From: Polytolypa hystricis UAMH7299
Taxonomy: Eukaryota; Ascomycota; Eurotiomycetes; Onygenales
NCBI GenBank assembly: GCA_002573605.1
Contig: PDNA01000019.1
Span: 186,001-250,000 of the forward strand
Direction: 5' to 3'
Length of the DNA stretch: 64,000 nt
Shown: positions 25,202-37,544 of the stretch, piece by piece
How the letters are laid out: the number at the start of each line of letters is the position of its first letter
Numbering within the stretch: the stretch's first letter is position 1
Program-made: the position numbers and the translations under genes
Notes under the pieces: generated by a model
What the model was told of the DNA's origin: nothing
Databases searched by the model: none
The model's input: only the letters and a program-made list of their open reading frames with translations

Positions 25202-26702
25202 AAGCCGTGGTCCTTGGCTACCAGTAGTTGATCACCATTCACCTCTTGATATTGGACCTTCTTAGATCTCGCATCAACGACGAACCCCCTTTTTTGCGCA
25301 TACGAAAAGTGGGATAAACACCCTACCCACGACGAACCTTAAGGACACTATCGCTACGATAGAGCTATCTTCGAGACACAGTGTATTACTTTTCCTTTTT
25401 TTTCCTTTTTTCCTTTTTTACTTCTTCCTTGCGCAGGGGAGTTCCGAGTCCCATCTGGCCAATGTCGGAAGGAAACGCTTGGGATATTTCATCTTCTGAG
25501 GAAACCTTTTTTTTTAACGAGCGCATGGGACATGATATGGGAACATATGGGAGGGGAGTGAAAATGTGTTACGATATTATATGATATTGTATGGGAGTTT
25601 ATATGGGTGGAAGAAAAGAAAATTTCCCCCCCCGCAGAATGCATTGAAGGAAACACTCGCACGGCGGTTTATTTATTTTATGTTATTTTGTGAATGACGG
25701 ATATTTATGAAATGGGCAGGCTTGTTCTTTTTTCTTTTTCTATATCCATTTTTGTTTTTCTCCTTTTCCTCTCTCATATCAGAAGTGGGCGCTTTGTTTG
25801 ATATATTTTTCTGCCTCTCTTCGGCTCTTTGATACTTGCGTATCTCGCATTAGCTGCCTGTGTTATCATTCAGCCTTCTTTTTATATATGGGTTCGAATG
25901 AAAAGCCCTGTCTGTCGATGATGTATATCATCTCCTCGCCTCACTCTTTTTTTAATATATCCCCTAACTCCATATACAGGTGTGTATCTAACATGTCTTT
26001 TTATGACCCCCCATGCTTTCTCTAATTCTTTGGTCTGTGGCTTTGGCTTATGCGTCAGCTGTTATTGTATTTCTTGTCCTGCGTTTATCTAGAAAGCCAC
26101 AATGTGAGGGGATATCTCGTAACGACATCCCTCTATCCTCCTGGCTACGCAGCTACCTTCCCTTAACTCCTCTCTCTCGCCCTATATCCATCTATGTATT
26201 CTATTACTTCCCATATATACATGAAAAGTCCGCAGATCGCTCTACACAGCTCTTGTTATATAGCTTAGACGTACACGCCCGGGTTGGGGGAATCCAATTC
26301 TGGCTCATGTTTCCTATCTCTCTTTTTTGGCCTAGTTAAATTTTGAAAAAGCCATTGTTATGGAAAAAGGGCGGAATGGGGTAGCTCCATGGTAAATGGC
26401 CAAAGTGAAAATGATGATGGTGTGATATATGTATATACATTGCCTTTTCAAGTAAGATACTACCTTCTCTGCAAATTCGATTCCCGTTCGGCCATGTACA
26501 CACACACACACATATATATATATACCTTACTTGCTGGGAGAAAGAAAAAAGAAACCATCCAAACTCCAAGGTCATAGCAAGAGCTCCCAATGGGGCAACC
26601 AGGAAGACAGAGACAACAAAGAAGACGAGAGAAAAAAACCCCAGAAGCTGGAAATACCATAAGAAGAAAACCCCAAACGCACACAAACAAAATTTATACT
26701 CT
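25202..26702. other. Convergent intergenic region (DUF2406 gene / vma21)
   Basis: Two 3' flanks meet here. The sequence is T-rich with many short pyrimidine runs and a CA/TA microsatellite at about 26498-26525. No gene is supported. Confidence 0.55.
26498..26525. repeat. (CA)n(TA)n compound microsatellite
   Basis: About seven CA units pass directly into about seven TA units, in the 3' flank of vma21. Confidence 0.85.
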
Positions 26703-27363
26703 CTACTGCTCCTTCTTAGCCTTCACATCCTTCCCTTCATTCGCTTCCTCCCTCTCAGTTTGATCATCGCGCATAGCAACAATAACATACGCGAACAATA
26801 CGATATTAGCCATCAGCGCCGCTGTAGCTCCAGCCCATGTTGAATTTCCTAGATGATTTGTCAGCTCAGTCAATGCATTGAATAAAGAGGATGAGAGAGA
26901 GGTGATACGAAAACTTAAAAAAGGTGTATGGGAGGCCACATTGGGAGGTTTATTTTTAGCTTTATAAGGTACATACCGCGGAATATTGTGTTGACGGTGA
27001 GGAAATAAGTGCCTATAGGCGCAACGACCATAGCGAGAGTGAAGCCGAGGAGTTTGTATATCACGTCGCTGGTTTAGGGTTTATGGTTAGCTGCTGTATA
27101 TATACAATGGGCTATATCGAATGTTGAACGGAGGCCAACGGCATAGTCGAGGCTATATATGTATCAAAAACTTCCGATGAATAGGGAAAGAAATATCTTG
27201 GGTCGAGTACACAGTGGCACATTCAAATTTCGATAAGGATAGGGTGGAAAGAAAAAAAGAAAGCTTACGTTGGAACTGCAGGAGTGATGTCGGATGCTTC
27301 CGTGGTCGAGAAGGGAGATTTTTCGGACGGGCTCTCGCTGCCGGGAGTGAGTCGGGATGCCAT
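26703..27363 (-). CDS. vma21: Vma21, vacuolar ATPase assembly integral membrane protein
   Basis: Three exons on the minus strand (27363-27269, 27068-26977, 26848-26703) give 110 aa, the usual size. The N-terminus is Ser/Glu-rich and cytosolic (SDITPAVPTDVIYK). Two membrane segments follow: LLGFTLAMVVAPIGTYF with its loop, and GATAALMANIVLFAYVIVAM. The C-terminus is charged and ends KKEQ, a KKxx dilysine ER-retrieval signal as in yeast Vma21. The protein escorts the V0 sector of the proton pump from the ER. Domain order, length and retrieval motif all agree. Confidence 0.93.
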
Positions 27364-28228
27364 TGTGTTTGTTCTGCCTTTTTTTCCTTTTTCCCTCTGA
27401 GAGATAAGGGCTGGATGTATGGAAGGGGGGGGTTTATTTCTTTTTAACTGCGCGCGGTTGTAAGCAGAGGAACTGAAATAGAATGATGTTGGTTGCTGGT
27501 ACTGGAGCTCTGGTGGGTTCCAACGCGATGGCTGATGATTGGGAGGATAGGAATACCTTGTAACTCCTTTGTTATTTATGTCCTTTCAAGTAACATCTAG
27601 AGTTGTAGTGTTTGTCTCCCGAGCATATATGGCTGGTTGATGATGAGATGGCTGCATGGACGTTAGATTGTATCACTGCTCATGTTTCTGGAAGCCCTCA
27701 GGTGCGACTTTAGGGCAGCACTAGACGCACGTTATCCATGTAACTGGGATCATTCTAGGGAGTACGATTTTCAAAAACTCCTGTCTCCCAGCAGGCATTG
27801 AAGAATTTATCAGATGTTTATTTGTGAAGGGGACCAGAACATAAAACCAACTGAAGACCGTTTGTGAATATCATATTGTGCGATATAAATCTGCTTTGGT
27901 CTCGCCGCTTTTAAGCGACATCAAAACTGAATCTCGACGACCGCAACCGATGAATTCATCTTCCATTTCATCGTATGTCAATTACGCCCATCATTCGATT
28001 AGAAATACCTATCTAACTTTCCTTGGGGGCTGTTTATTCCTGTGCTAAAGAAAGAACTTCAGACAGCTGCGTTGCAAGACTTGTTTTCCTATTACTACAT
28101 AGTATTCATTAAGGACAATCCAATGTTTTGTATCTCGAAAGTTGAGATCCTCAACCTACACATACGCCCATCGTCAATAGACACCTACATTATTAATATC
28201 CCTCCCCCTGTTTCGTCTCTTATAGTGA
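27364..28228. other. Intergenic region between vma21 5' end and phosphatase 3' end
   Basis: Both neighbours are on the minus strand. The part next to 27364 should hold the vma21 promoter. The rest is mixed A/T-rich sequence without a convincing frame or repeat. Confidence 0.5.
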
Positions 28229-29796
28229 TTAGCTCTTGCTACTTACTGAGCTCATGGATTTCAGAGGAGGGGTTTCGATGGACGGGACTGGTGACTTATT
28301 GGCCCGCTTTCTAAAGAGCCAAAATGCAAGCACGCACAATGCCACAACTCCCAGGGTGACCATTGCACCAATAACTCCAGCAACTGCGTTGGACAAGCCA
28401 CCTGCAGATTCAGACGAGGAACTCTCAGAAGAAACAGAGTACTGAGCGCAAAAGCTGTCTGTGGTGGAACAAGCCTGGCACCATTCCTCAACGGAAGAGA
28501 TGGCCCGCTTGGCTATCTCAGCGGAGAAATCGGACCATGACATCGTTGTATCTTTTCTCCCGAAAAGTGGAAATGCGGATAGCGATGAGTCAGTCGTGGA
28601 GCCATTGCGGAACAAGAAGCGCACATTGATATCCGCTTCGTCTGCCGGGAATTCCTCCGTGTCCTTGTCTGTGAAGAGTTCGAATGCCATTGTGGAAGCG
28701 TAGTCGGGCAGACCGAAAAAGTCCGCGTCGGCATCGGGTAGGTCGGTGATTCCAAAGAAGGCTTGGAAATTGTCGTAACTTCCGCCGAAAAGGGAGAATT
28801 TCAAAGCACCTTTGGAAGCGATGGTTTGGTTGAGCTGGTGGCGGATGACTCCGGCGAGGGTCTGCCCACCAATTGAGCGCGCGGGCTGCGATTTATTATA
28901 GACAACGTTGAATTCGGCACTGTCAGCCAGAGTGCGGAGCTGGAAAAGGTCCTCATCGCTAACTTTCTCTGCTAGAGAAGAGCTGTTGTGGATTTTGGCG
29001 ACGTTGATTAGGTCGAAAATATCGAATGCGTTGGCATAGCTGAGATCTTCTGGTTCGTAGTCATATACGCTCTTGAGGACGTCCCAGAATTTCGCATAGA
29101 AAGGCTTTGTCTCCTCGACGAGGGTTTTATACTCGCTGCTGTCCTTGAAGGTGGCAGCTGCATTTGTGACCGCTGGACAGCCTTCATCTCCCTTGATCCA
29201 GATGGTATCCGGCGAGTCCTCGTCTTCGCCGTGCAGAGTTATGTATTGGTATCCATTGAGCGGCCTTGTCCATGACTCTCCATCATTCGTCTTCTCGACG
29301 GAGATAGATGGGTCGAGCTCTCCAAGAGGTGGGTAAAGACCCTGAAGAAAGGCGGTCGCAGTGCCTAGAAGAATCTGCCAATTGTTCAGCAACCACCACA
29401 AGTATGACTACTTAGAGCTCAAACCTGGACGTTTTTAACTGACCCCTTGGTCTGGTGCTGTGGAATAAATCTGAGACGAGACATGTTTGTTCTCTGATAT
29501 TCCAAGGATTTGGTGCGATGAGCTCGACGCAATGTACCGCGACCGATAGTCGCTGCCAACCTGGAAATTCTGGTGATACCCCAGGTTGGTCAGAGCCTGG
29601 GCTCCATAATGTTTGGTCGATCCTAGAAGCATGCATTAGTTGGCTTGCGAACACTTTATGTGATTCTCAATTGCTATCTGCGAAAAAATGACTTACTATC
29701 TCCATGACGCGAGTAGACAGTAACACCAAGAATTGTCTCTGCGACGGCTGGCATTGCAGCCGCACCAAGGGTGAGGAGCGAGATTTGAGGCAGCAT
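28229..29796 (-). CDS. Histidine-phosphatase-like protein, secreted or membrane-anchored
   Basis: Three exons (29796-29697, 29622-29444, 29374-28229) give 474 aa. A signal peptide covers about residues 1-19. The catalytic loop YSRHGDRSTKHYGA follows, with the active-site His split from its RST partners by intron 1. LLGTATAFLQGLYPPLG is also typical of branch-2 histidine acid phosphatases. Near the C-terminus a Ser-rich linker precedes one membrane helix (VAGVIGAMVTLGVVALCVLAFW) and a basic cytosolic tail. Where the family usually has His-Asp before the last strand, this protein has GGSYDNF (28772-28780 encodes S-Y-D), so the His is replaced by Tyr while Asp remains. It could be an active phosphatase with altered chemistry or a wall or plasma-membrane protein that has lost activity. 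Confidence 0.87.
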
Positions 29797-30594
29797 GGTT
29801 CGGATTCCTTGCTATTGTTCTCTTGGGGTGAAAAGGAAAAACGAGTTACGAATGCCTTCTGTGTAGGCTTACCACGGGAGTATGGGCTTTCATATATGTT
29901 GGCGGGAGTAAAGCTTCCCCCCCACCCTGATGCTGCGGGGTATCTGACCCCGTCGATTTATTACGGTATTTCCAAGGTAGCTCTGATTTGACACCGGCTC
30001 GTAACCACCAAAAGCTAAAACTCAAAAGTCTTCCACGGAAAACAACAAGCTATATTTCCGTGGGCTTGAATGCCTACTGGACGGGAGAGTCTTCCACTCA
30101 AGTACAATGTGCATCAGGAAATGCCTGCAAGAAGCCTCGAATCAAGCATCGGGAAAACGCGGGAGTGGGGGTTGACACCTTATCTCTTTGCCGAAGTTGG
30201 AAGCATCTCTTATCAGATCCGGGCACGATCCCGTCTTGGCATGAAGGCCATTATATTACGTAAGGTGAGAGTAGTTGGTCTGTGCGTTCTCGCCCTAATA
30301 GCTGGCACGTGATTTTTGCAGCTTCGCGTTTTTTTTCGACGCGCACGGCGGTTACTTGCACGCACGTTTCTTTTACGACAGCTCTTGCAGTGATTATGTC
30401 GATGAGCAGGCTATTGTTCTTCTCCTGACCCGCTTGTTTTGTCAAAGCAGAGGAGAACAAGGCTGTTTCACCCCACCTACATCTTTTTCTTTTGCCTACT
30501 TCTTTTCTTTCGTCCTTCCCCCCCTGGCAAGTGCCCTAAAATAGTTAATCGCGTTACCAAAAATCGTTACCGCCTGAACGACTTAAACGCAACC
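29797..30594. promoter_or_regulatory. Bidirectional promoter region, phosphatase / fun30
   Basis: The two start codons face away from each other across 798 bp. A CACGTG palindrome sits at 30306-30311, 284 bp before the fun30 ATG, followed by a T-run and a GC-rich patch. The last 130 bp before fun30 is pyrimidine-rich, as expected of a leader. Confidence 0.5.
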
Positions 30595-33500
30595 ATGGAG
30601 GACCGTGTCCTAGATACCCCGTTGCGCAAGCAAGCTGGCGAGCAGAGCCTAGCTCTACATAACTCCGACGATGAATACGGAAGTGGTTCTGAGCTGGAAA
30701 CTGTCGCTACAGCCCCTCTCTACCAAAACACCATCCCAACCCAGATACTCAACCGAGCAACCTTAGAAAACACCCAACGATTAACGCAGCCTACTCAGAT
30801 AATAGAAAGACCTCCGCCGCTGCTATCGTCACCGTCCCGTCCAAACCCCTCCGTCGTACAGGTTGCAACCTCCTCTCCGCTTGCTCCCACATCCTCTGTT
30901 TCACGTCCTACAATGTCTAGACCTGGTGCGTTGGGTAGTGCGATAGCTCCTAGCGGTACTCGCTTTTGTCCACCCGCTATGGCAAGAGGACCAGTAAGAA
31001 GGACGCCTGTTATAAATCTGGACGACGAGGAGCCTACATATCGTGGGGGATCCTCTGATGAGGATGATATTCAGTTCGTTGTCGCCACCGATATCAAACC
31101 GTCTACATTTACTCGATCGATCCGCAGTCCGGAAAAGGAGAAGGTGCTTGAGTCTCCCGTTGCTGCTGGCAGCTCGAATGATCGCTTCAAAGAAATCACG
31201 GCGTCTGCGTTCTATAATCCTGCTGCGGGCGGCGTGGGGACAGGGGGTGCAGGAAAACGTCTTTCGGGAAACATGTCTTCTGCCGCCTCGACTAGTGATA
31301 GATCACCCAAGAGAGTCTGTTCAGATAGTCTGTCCGGTAATCTTGCGCGCCAGAACAACGAACTACAGCTATCCAACATTGAAGATTATCAGATAAAAAC
31401 AAAAGTACGACGTATGCTCAGTGTTTTTCCTAATAAATCTGTGCAGGTCTGCTTGGATGCTCTAATGGACAGGGATGGGAACTATGAGAATGCTCTGGAA
31501 TACCTTGCGAGTCTTGAAGGTCGGAATAATGCTAATGCGCTCTCGGACGATGAGCTAAGTTTGGACCACAAAACTCCTGTCGCAGCGCCTGCAAAACAAC
31601 AGATAAAATCTCGGGCGCGCATTCAGGATAAATGGGCGTCAAGTCAGAGGCCTCCCACCCAAAAGGACCAATCTGACAAGACTGTGACCAAGCAGCGTGG
31701 ACGGCTCATTAGGGGGAGCAGATCTAGGGCAATCTCCCCTGACTCGGCGCGGCCTGGCGCAGTTTCGGCTCCCAAGAAGCCTGGCAGGCTCATCAGAGGG
31801 AGAAAAACCGCTCCTCGTGTACAGTCAGCGTCTCCCGAGCCGATTGTCCTTGATGATTCGGAATCTTCTGATGCGGAAGCCAGTCTTCCTTCGGAAGATG
31901 AGAGGACGCTTGAAGCGAAAGTCCTCCGCTTCTTTAATACCTGCTCCATCGCTGACCTTACTGACATTGCAGATATCTCTGAAGGTGTTGCAACCACTCT
32001 CATCGCACACCGACGATTCCCTTCTCTACGCGCCGTTCGTCAAGTAACTCATGAAGACGGAAGCGCAAAGGCACCAAAGCCTGGCGCGAAGGCCAGAAAA
32101 TCTACCAAAAAGCCCATTGGCGATAAGATTGTTGACAAGTGTTTGGACATGTGGACTGGTTATGAGGCTGTCGATGCTTTGGTTACACAATGCGAGTCTC
32201 TCAGCCAGCCTGTCGCTCTTGAGATGAAGCGTTGGGGAGTCGATATCTTTGGAGCGAAAACGGATGGTGAGCTTGAATTGGTTTCCTTGGATAAGGGGTC
32301 GTCGGATTCAACACACGACTCTGGAATTGGGACACCCTCTAGCCGCCGCTCTGTCAGCGAGGATGGCGACGATATCAAGGAGATCACGCGCAAGAAGAAT
32401 TTCATCGACCAACCTTCGATAATGAGCGAAAATATTAAGATGAAGGACTATCAGGTCGTCGGGATCAATTGGCTCAACTTACTGTTTCAACAAAACCTAA
32501 GCTGCATTCTCGCTGATGACATGGGCTTGGGCAAGACCTGTCAAGTGATCGCCTTTTTCGCTCATCTTTACGAAACCGGCGTTAAGGGTCCTCATCTCGT
32601 GGTCGTTCCCTCGTCGACTTTGGAGAATTGGCTGCGGGAGTTCTCGGTTTTCTGTCCGAAGTTAAGCGTGATGCCTTACTATGCCGACCAAGCCACCCGT
32701 GCAGACATCCGTGAGCAAATTATAAACGAGAGAGATGATATAAACGTTGTGGTCACTACGTACACCATTGCCAAAGCGAAAGTCGATGCCTCCTTCCTTC
32801 GTTCTATGAATTTCTGCGTCTGTGTTTATGATGAGGGGCACATGTTGAAAAGCAGCAAATCTGTACTTTATGAAAAGCTCATCCGCATCCCCGCTAGGTT
32901 CCGACTTCTACTGACCGGCACTCCTTTACAAAACAATCTGCAAGAGTTGGCTTCTCTGCTTGGATTCATTCTCCCATCTGTCTTCAAGGAACACAAAGAA
33001 GACCTTGAGTACATTTTCCGTGCCAAGGCAAAAACGTTGGATAATACACACTCTGCCCTACTCTCAGCTCAGCGCATCGCTCGCGCAAAGTCGATGCTTG
33101 CCCCTTTTGTTCTGCGCAGAAAGAAGCACCAGGTTATTGACCTTCCTGCCAAGATTGCCCGAGTTGAATACTGCGAGATGAATGCAGCTCAACGTGAAAT
33201 CTATGATAACGAAACAGAAGGCGTTCGCCAACTCATTGCAGACCGAGCCGCCGGCAAGAAGGTTTCGAACAAGTCAGCCAACATTCTCATGAAACTCCGT
33301 CAGGCTGCCATTCACCCGTTGTTTTACCGCCGGCTGTACGATGAGGCAACCTTGACCCACATTTCAAAAGCGTGTCTGAAGGACGAGAAATGGGCGGAAT
33401 CTGACCCGAACCAGATATTCATAGACCTTACTCCATATAACGATTTCGAAGTCCACACATTGTGCGCTAGCAACCCGAAGTCTCTTGGCAAGTTTGCGCT

Positions 33501-34116
33501 GAAAAATGAAGAGTGGATGATGTCTGGCAAGGTCGAGAAACTTTGCGAACTCCTCAAGAAGTTCAAGGAAAACGGGGATCGAACTCTGGTGTTCTCGCAG
33601 TTTACAATGGTTATGGATATTCTGGAGGATGTCTTGGAGACCTTACAGATGCAGTTCTTCCGTCTCGATGGCAGCACCAGCGTTGAAGATCGTCAATCCA
33701 CTCTCGACGCATTCCACGATAACACTGATATCCCTGTGTTTCTCCTCTCAACCAAGGCTGGTGGTGCAGGTATCAATTTGGCTTGCGCGAACAAGGTTAT
33801 TATATTCGACTCGAGTTTCAATCCACAGGAGGATGTGCAGGCTGAGAACCGTGCGCATCGTGTTGGTCAGACTCGTGAGGTTGAAGTCGTGCGTCTCGTC
33901 ACCAAGGATACGATCGAGGAACAAATCTATGCTCTGGGTCAAACCAAATTAGCGCTTGACCAGCGCGTTGCCGGGGAAGAGGAAGGCGGTGTCGCCGCAT
34001 GCAAGAAAGGCGAGGAGGACGGTCTAAAGGCTGTTGAAGACATGGTTATTGCGAATTTCACGGGGGAGAAGGAAGAAGACAAGGGCAAGGAAGACGCAGC
34101 GGAAATCATAAATTAG
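30595..34116 (+). CDS. fun30: Fun30/SMARCAD1-type SNF2 chromatin-remodelling ATPase
   Basis: This is one uninterrupted exon of 1173 aa. The start at 30595 has a good context (aaccATGg); the frame is open further upstream but without an ATG. An acidic, Ser/Pro-rich N-terminus leads to a CUE-like ubiquitin-binding helix bundle at about residues 266-308 (RRMLSVFPNKS to ALEYLASLE). The SNF2 ATPase starts near residue 612. It shows DDMGLGKTCQ (Walker A), YDEGHMLKSS (Walker B, DEGH variant), LLTGTPLQNNLQEL, and in the second RecA lobe STKAGGAGINL and RAHRVGQTREVEV. Fun30 orthologues slide or evict nucleosomes in heterochromatin silencing and DNA-end resection. The CUE plus SNF2 order separates it from Ino80, Swr1 and Snf2 types. 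Confidence 0.95.
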   Translation: MEDRVLDTPLRKQAGEQSLALHNSDDEYGSGSELETVATAPLYQNTIPTQILNRATLENTQRLTQPTQIIERPPPLLSSPSRPNPSVVQVATSSPLAPTSSVSRPTMSRPGALGSAIAPSGTRFCPPAMARGPVRRTPVINLDDEEPTYRGGSSDEDDIQFVVATDIKPSTFTRSIRSPEKEKVLESPVAAGSSNDRFKEITASAFYNPAAGGVGTGGAGKRLSGNMSSAASTSDRSPKRVCSDSLSGNLARQNNELQLSNIEDYQIKTKVRRMLSVFPNKSVQVCLDALMDRDGNYENALEYLASLEGRNNANALSDDELSLDHKTPVAAPAKQQIKSRARIQDKWASSQRPPTQKDQSDKTVTKQRGRLIRGSRSRAISPDSARPGAVSAPKKPGRLIRGRKTAPRVQSASPEPIVLDDSESSDAEASLPSEDERTLEAKVLRFFNTCSIADLTDIADISEGVATTLIAHRRFPSLRAVRQVTHEDGSAKAPKPGAKARKSTKKPIGDKIVDKCLDMWTGYEAVDALVTQCESLSQPVALEMKRWGVDIFGAKTDGELELVSLDKGSSDSTHDSGIGTPSSRRSVSEDGDDIKEITRKKNFIDQPSIMSENIKMKDYQVVGINWLNLLFQQNLSCILADDMGLGKTCQVIAFFAHLYETGVKGPHLVVVPSSTLENWLREFSVFCPKLSVMPYYADQATRADIREQIINERDDINVVVTTYTIAKAKVDASFLRSMNFCVCVYDEGHMLKSSKSVLYEKLIRIPARFRLLLTGTPLQNNLQELASLLGFILPSVFKEHKEDLEYIFRAKAKTLDNTHSALLSAQRIARAKSMLAPFVLRRKKHQVIDLPAKIARVEYCEMNAAQREIYDNETEGVRQLIADRAAGKKVSNKSANILMKLRQAAIHPLFYRRLYDEATLTHISKACLKDEKWAESDPNQIFIDLTPYNDFEVHTLCASNPKSLGKFALKNEEWMMSGKVEKLCELLKKFKENGDRTLVFSQFTMVMDILEDVLETLQMQFFRLDGSTSVEDRQSTLDAFHDNTDIPVFLLSTKAGGAGINLACANKVIIFDSSFNPQEDVQAENRAHRVGQTREVEVVRLVTKDTIEEQIYALGQTKLALDQRVAGEEEGGVAACKKGEEDGLKAVEDMVIANFTGEKEEDKGKEDAAEIIN

Positions 34117-37100
34117 ACAGACCGAACTTGTCCAAATCGCTTGCTTTAATGAACATACTGTGGCACTCACTTTTTGTTTGCGTACCTGCTCTCTCGGCTC
34201 CGCCGAAGCTCCACCAATCCTGCCACCTTTCAACCCCCCGGATCTTTTATTTTCCCCCCATGTCCCTCAGCTATACGATGTTCACGCGGGCTTTTCCTTG
34301 TCAGAGGCCCTCGTTCTAGACCTGTACCCGCCCAATTGTCAGGGGAAGAAATGGTCCTCATACTCGCATCTCGTTTCCCAAACACCCCTTAGTTCTTCGG
34401 GACCAGCCAGAGAGGGATATCGATTGGCATTCAGAGGGGAAAGGGGGTAAACATAGATCGCTCTTCATCGACGTGGCTCACGCAGCTATGTACTGTGTGC
34501 TATACCTGTCCAGTTTCTTTCACCCCAGGCGTGTGCTTCAAACAAATACCCTGCTTTTTCGCTGGGCTAAGTTACCTATGATAGATACCCCTCGCGTGAG
34601 TAGAAGCTCTAGAATTTTCGTTCCCCTTTTTTGTTTACTACTGCAGGAGTGTGTCTGTGCGGAAAGTGCTGTATACCTTTACAAATCTCGGCTCGAGTCT
34701 GGTCCGTCGTCATTTTTCATTTATCTATTTTATTCCTCTTCTCTATTCTGTTTCCACATCTAGAACCCGGCAAAGAGCCAGCCGAGAGAAGGTGCCAAAT
34801 ATGTCTCATGCAAATGCAATATATATTTTTCTGCACGTTTCCTACTCCTTTCCATGATCACAATCACAGGGTTAATGTCTTTTTAATTTTAAGGTTGTCG
34901 ATGTTCGTATTCCAAGGGTTTTCCTTAATTGCAAGATTTCGTATTTGTGTTTTAGTTTCTTTCACCATCTCGCTACCCGGAACGCTGGTTTGGCAGGTTA
35001 TATATAGACAAACACACGTGGACGTTGTGTGTCCGAGTTTTAAGTAAATCTCTATCATGATCCGGCCCCCCCGGATTTACATTGCAGAACCAGCCTAGAA
35101 ACTAGAACATCTACCACGTTTTTGACTATACCTAGCTAAGCATGATAGGGTTTAGATCCTCCAAAGAAAAACATCACATATTAGAATTGACCACGTGGAA
35201 GTAAATTCTTTTAGGGATTGTTTTCGCTTAAATATATCGGAATTAAATAAAAAAAGCCCAGTTAATAATATAATCGAGATAGCGAGCTAGTGCAGGTTCA
35301 GATATATGACTGTGCGCTAATTTCCCGATGGAAAACAGAAAGAGAGAAAAGTGTGTGTGTGTGTGTGCGTGTGTTTGTGGTTTGTGGGAGGCGGCTCTCT
35401 GCATGTATCGTAGATATATATCATTTACTCTCCGGGCCGCATTGCATATCGACGGACGGAGTAGTGTCTACAGTAACACGAAACCAATTAGAACCTATTC
35501 CGTAGCACAGGATTTAGATGCACAGAATCTTGGGAGGTCGAGAGAGCCGCTGAGGAATTCGCTATCTTTCTTCCTATTGTCGGGCCGTATTTGGCGATGT
35601 CGTGATGCTGCATAAAAATCCGTAGTCAATGCATATGTCATTGATGGTAGAGCGCTATCATCATTTAGTAGCTCAAGCATGCAAATTAATAATACTCAGA
35701 CTTCTTGGTACCATGCTGCAGACTTGTCGTCTGAGTGCAATTGACGACAGGCTAAATCGGCACAGATAATTGCAAGTGTTCAGGTCCAGGGGGGTGAAAG
35801 TCAGCTGGGGGGCATGTACATACATACAGTACATACATTGGTATCTCCGTGCCTTCGTGAATCTGCCACGACTCGAAAGCTTGTGTAAGGTTCGGCTTCA
35901 TGTTCTGATTAGGAATAGGGCGGGTGGGGGGCCAATCAGCTCGAAAGGGTTTTCCTGCATCTCTGACCAAGTATTAGCTATGAACTTTGGTCGAATAGTT
36001 TGCTCGTGAGTCGTGAGCCAGCCGGCTTGCATCTTCCCAAGAACGGATTGCCCCCCGATGTTACCCTGATTTCTTGGTTATCAGCGGGGCCGATATGAAC
36101 CAAAAATGCGGGTCGATATCTATGATGGCTGCGGGGAACCGGCTGTAACCGTATGCCGTCTTTCAGCAGACATGTCCTCTGTAGGAGCGCGCAGAAAGCA
36201 TCTGAGCAGAGATGAAATTAATACATACCTCATAGTATCATCAAGCATCCGTGAAGAAATCTCAGGGCTTGGGCTGGTCATGTGAGCAGCGTACACCACA
36301 TTATGTTTCTCGTCCCATGGGTTTCTCATCTCCTCATACTATGCCTGTTCCCTGCAGTCTCGCAGCTCACTAATTGGCGAATTGACAGAGACAAGGATTG
36401 CATGTTCCTCGCCTGGCAACATCACACTATGCCTGACATAGCAGTTGACACGCTTCTTGGGACTCCGGCGCCAGCTATCGTCCCGACGATCAGCCCTGAG
36501 CCTAACACAAATCCCACCATTCGCATGGACTCAATGCACTGTCACGAGATTATTGATAATATGGTGTGCTGACCGAGGCATGTTGCAGCCAGTTATTCTG
36601 TGCAGATGGCGCGCTTCCCCAGCGCCACAGCTGATCGGTTTGGCCCACTTGAAGCTTCATTCCACCTTCGAGCCGCTCTACTCGATGAAACGTTAAAGCT
36701 TGGCGGCGGAAAGATGCCAGCAAAGGGGAGGAGAGGAGGTGACCTTTTGTTGCCTTGCGGCCTTCAAACAGCTCCCTACATGCCAGTTGCATACTCGTCA
36801 GGGATCAGCGGTATGGCAGAGCTGCAGAGCTGGTGTCGTCCATTCGTCTATCTCCCATAAATAACGTTCACCCTGGTTCGACAAAATGACCTCGATAATG
36901 CCAGGGGTTCAGGTTGATCGACATATGCTACTCCATGTTTATATGCCGCCCCACCCATTCGCCGTCCGTATGGCGAAATTTGCTGATTGCGGTGGGGATC
37001 ATGAACTAAACCTCCCTGCATCGTAGGATGACAATGCCAACTATGATCCATGCCTCTCAATACCCCAGCTTCGCCCGTGCTGAGGGGGTAACGACGTGGG

Positions 37101-37544
37101 AAATCGCTGAAGCTCTAGAAGCCCATTACCTGAAGTTGCTGTCAGCGGGGTTGACGACCGGCTTACTCCCTGGCAACAATTGTGCAAAATGCTCTGGGTT
37201 TTCCCTCATCCAGGTATCCCGTATTGGGCAGGTGTACATCCAGGATGGGGGAGCACGACTTCCGGTAACCCCCCTCATATAAGGTTACTTGTAATTATTC
37301 CCACCAGGCACGCTTACCTAGCTCCTTCCTGCAATTAGGCTAGAGCCGCTCGAGCTTCCATTTCGGCGGCCACCTCCGCACCGCAGAGTGCTGGGGATGG
37401 GAGCATATATAGATACAAGGAGCCCCCCTCAACTCCCAGTTCATTACTCGTTGCTGGAAGTGGGAGAGCTCGACTTGGTTATTTTCTGTCTTCTGTCTTG
37501 TTCGAGTAAATTTTCACAGAGGGTTCCAGGAATCACTGTCTCCA
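34117..37544. other. 3.4 kb intergenic region upstream of lap2
   Basis: This contains the fun30 3' flank, a (GT)n run at about 35351-35375, and A/T-rich sequence. The lap2 end shows a TATATA at about 37406-37411, 134 bp before the start codon. Short frames (for example 36282-36572) have no recognisable domain. No RNA gene is seen. Confidence 0.5.
37406..37411 (+). promoter_or_regulatory. Likely TATA box of lap2
   Basis: TATATA lies 134 bp upstream of the lap2 ATG, followed by agataca. Position and sequence fit a TATA element. Confidence 0.5.

Noticed and set aside
36282..36572. Plus-strand open frame of 96 codons with a hydrophobic start
   Set aside because: The hydrophobic start resembles a signal peptide, but no Cys pattern or family supports a secreted protein, and no adjoining exon fits.
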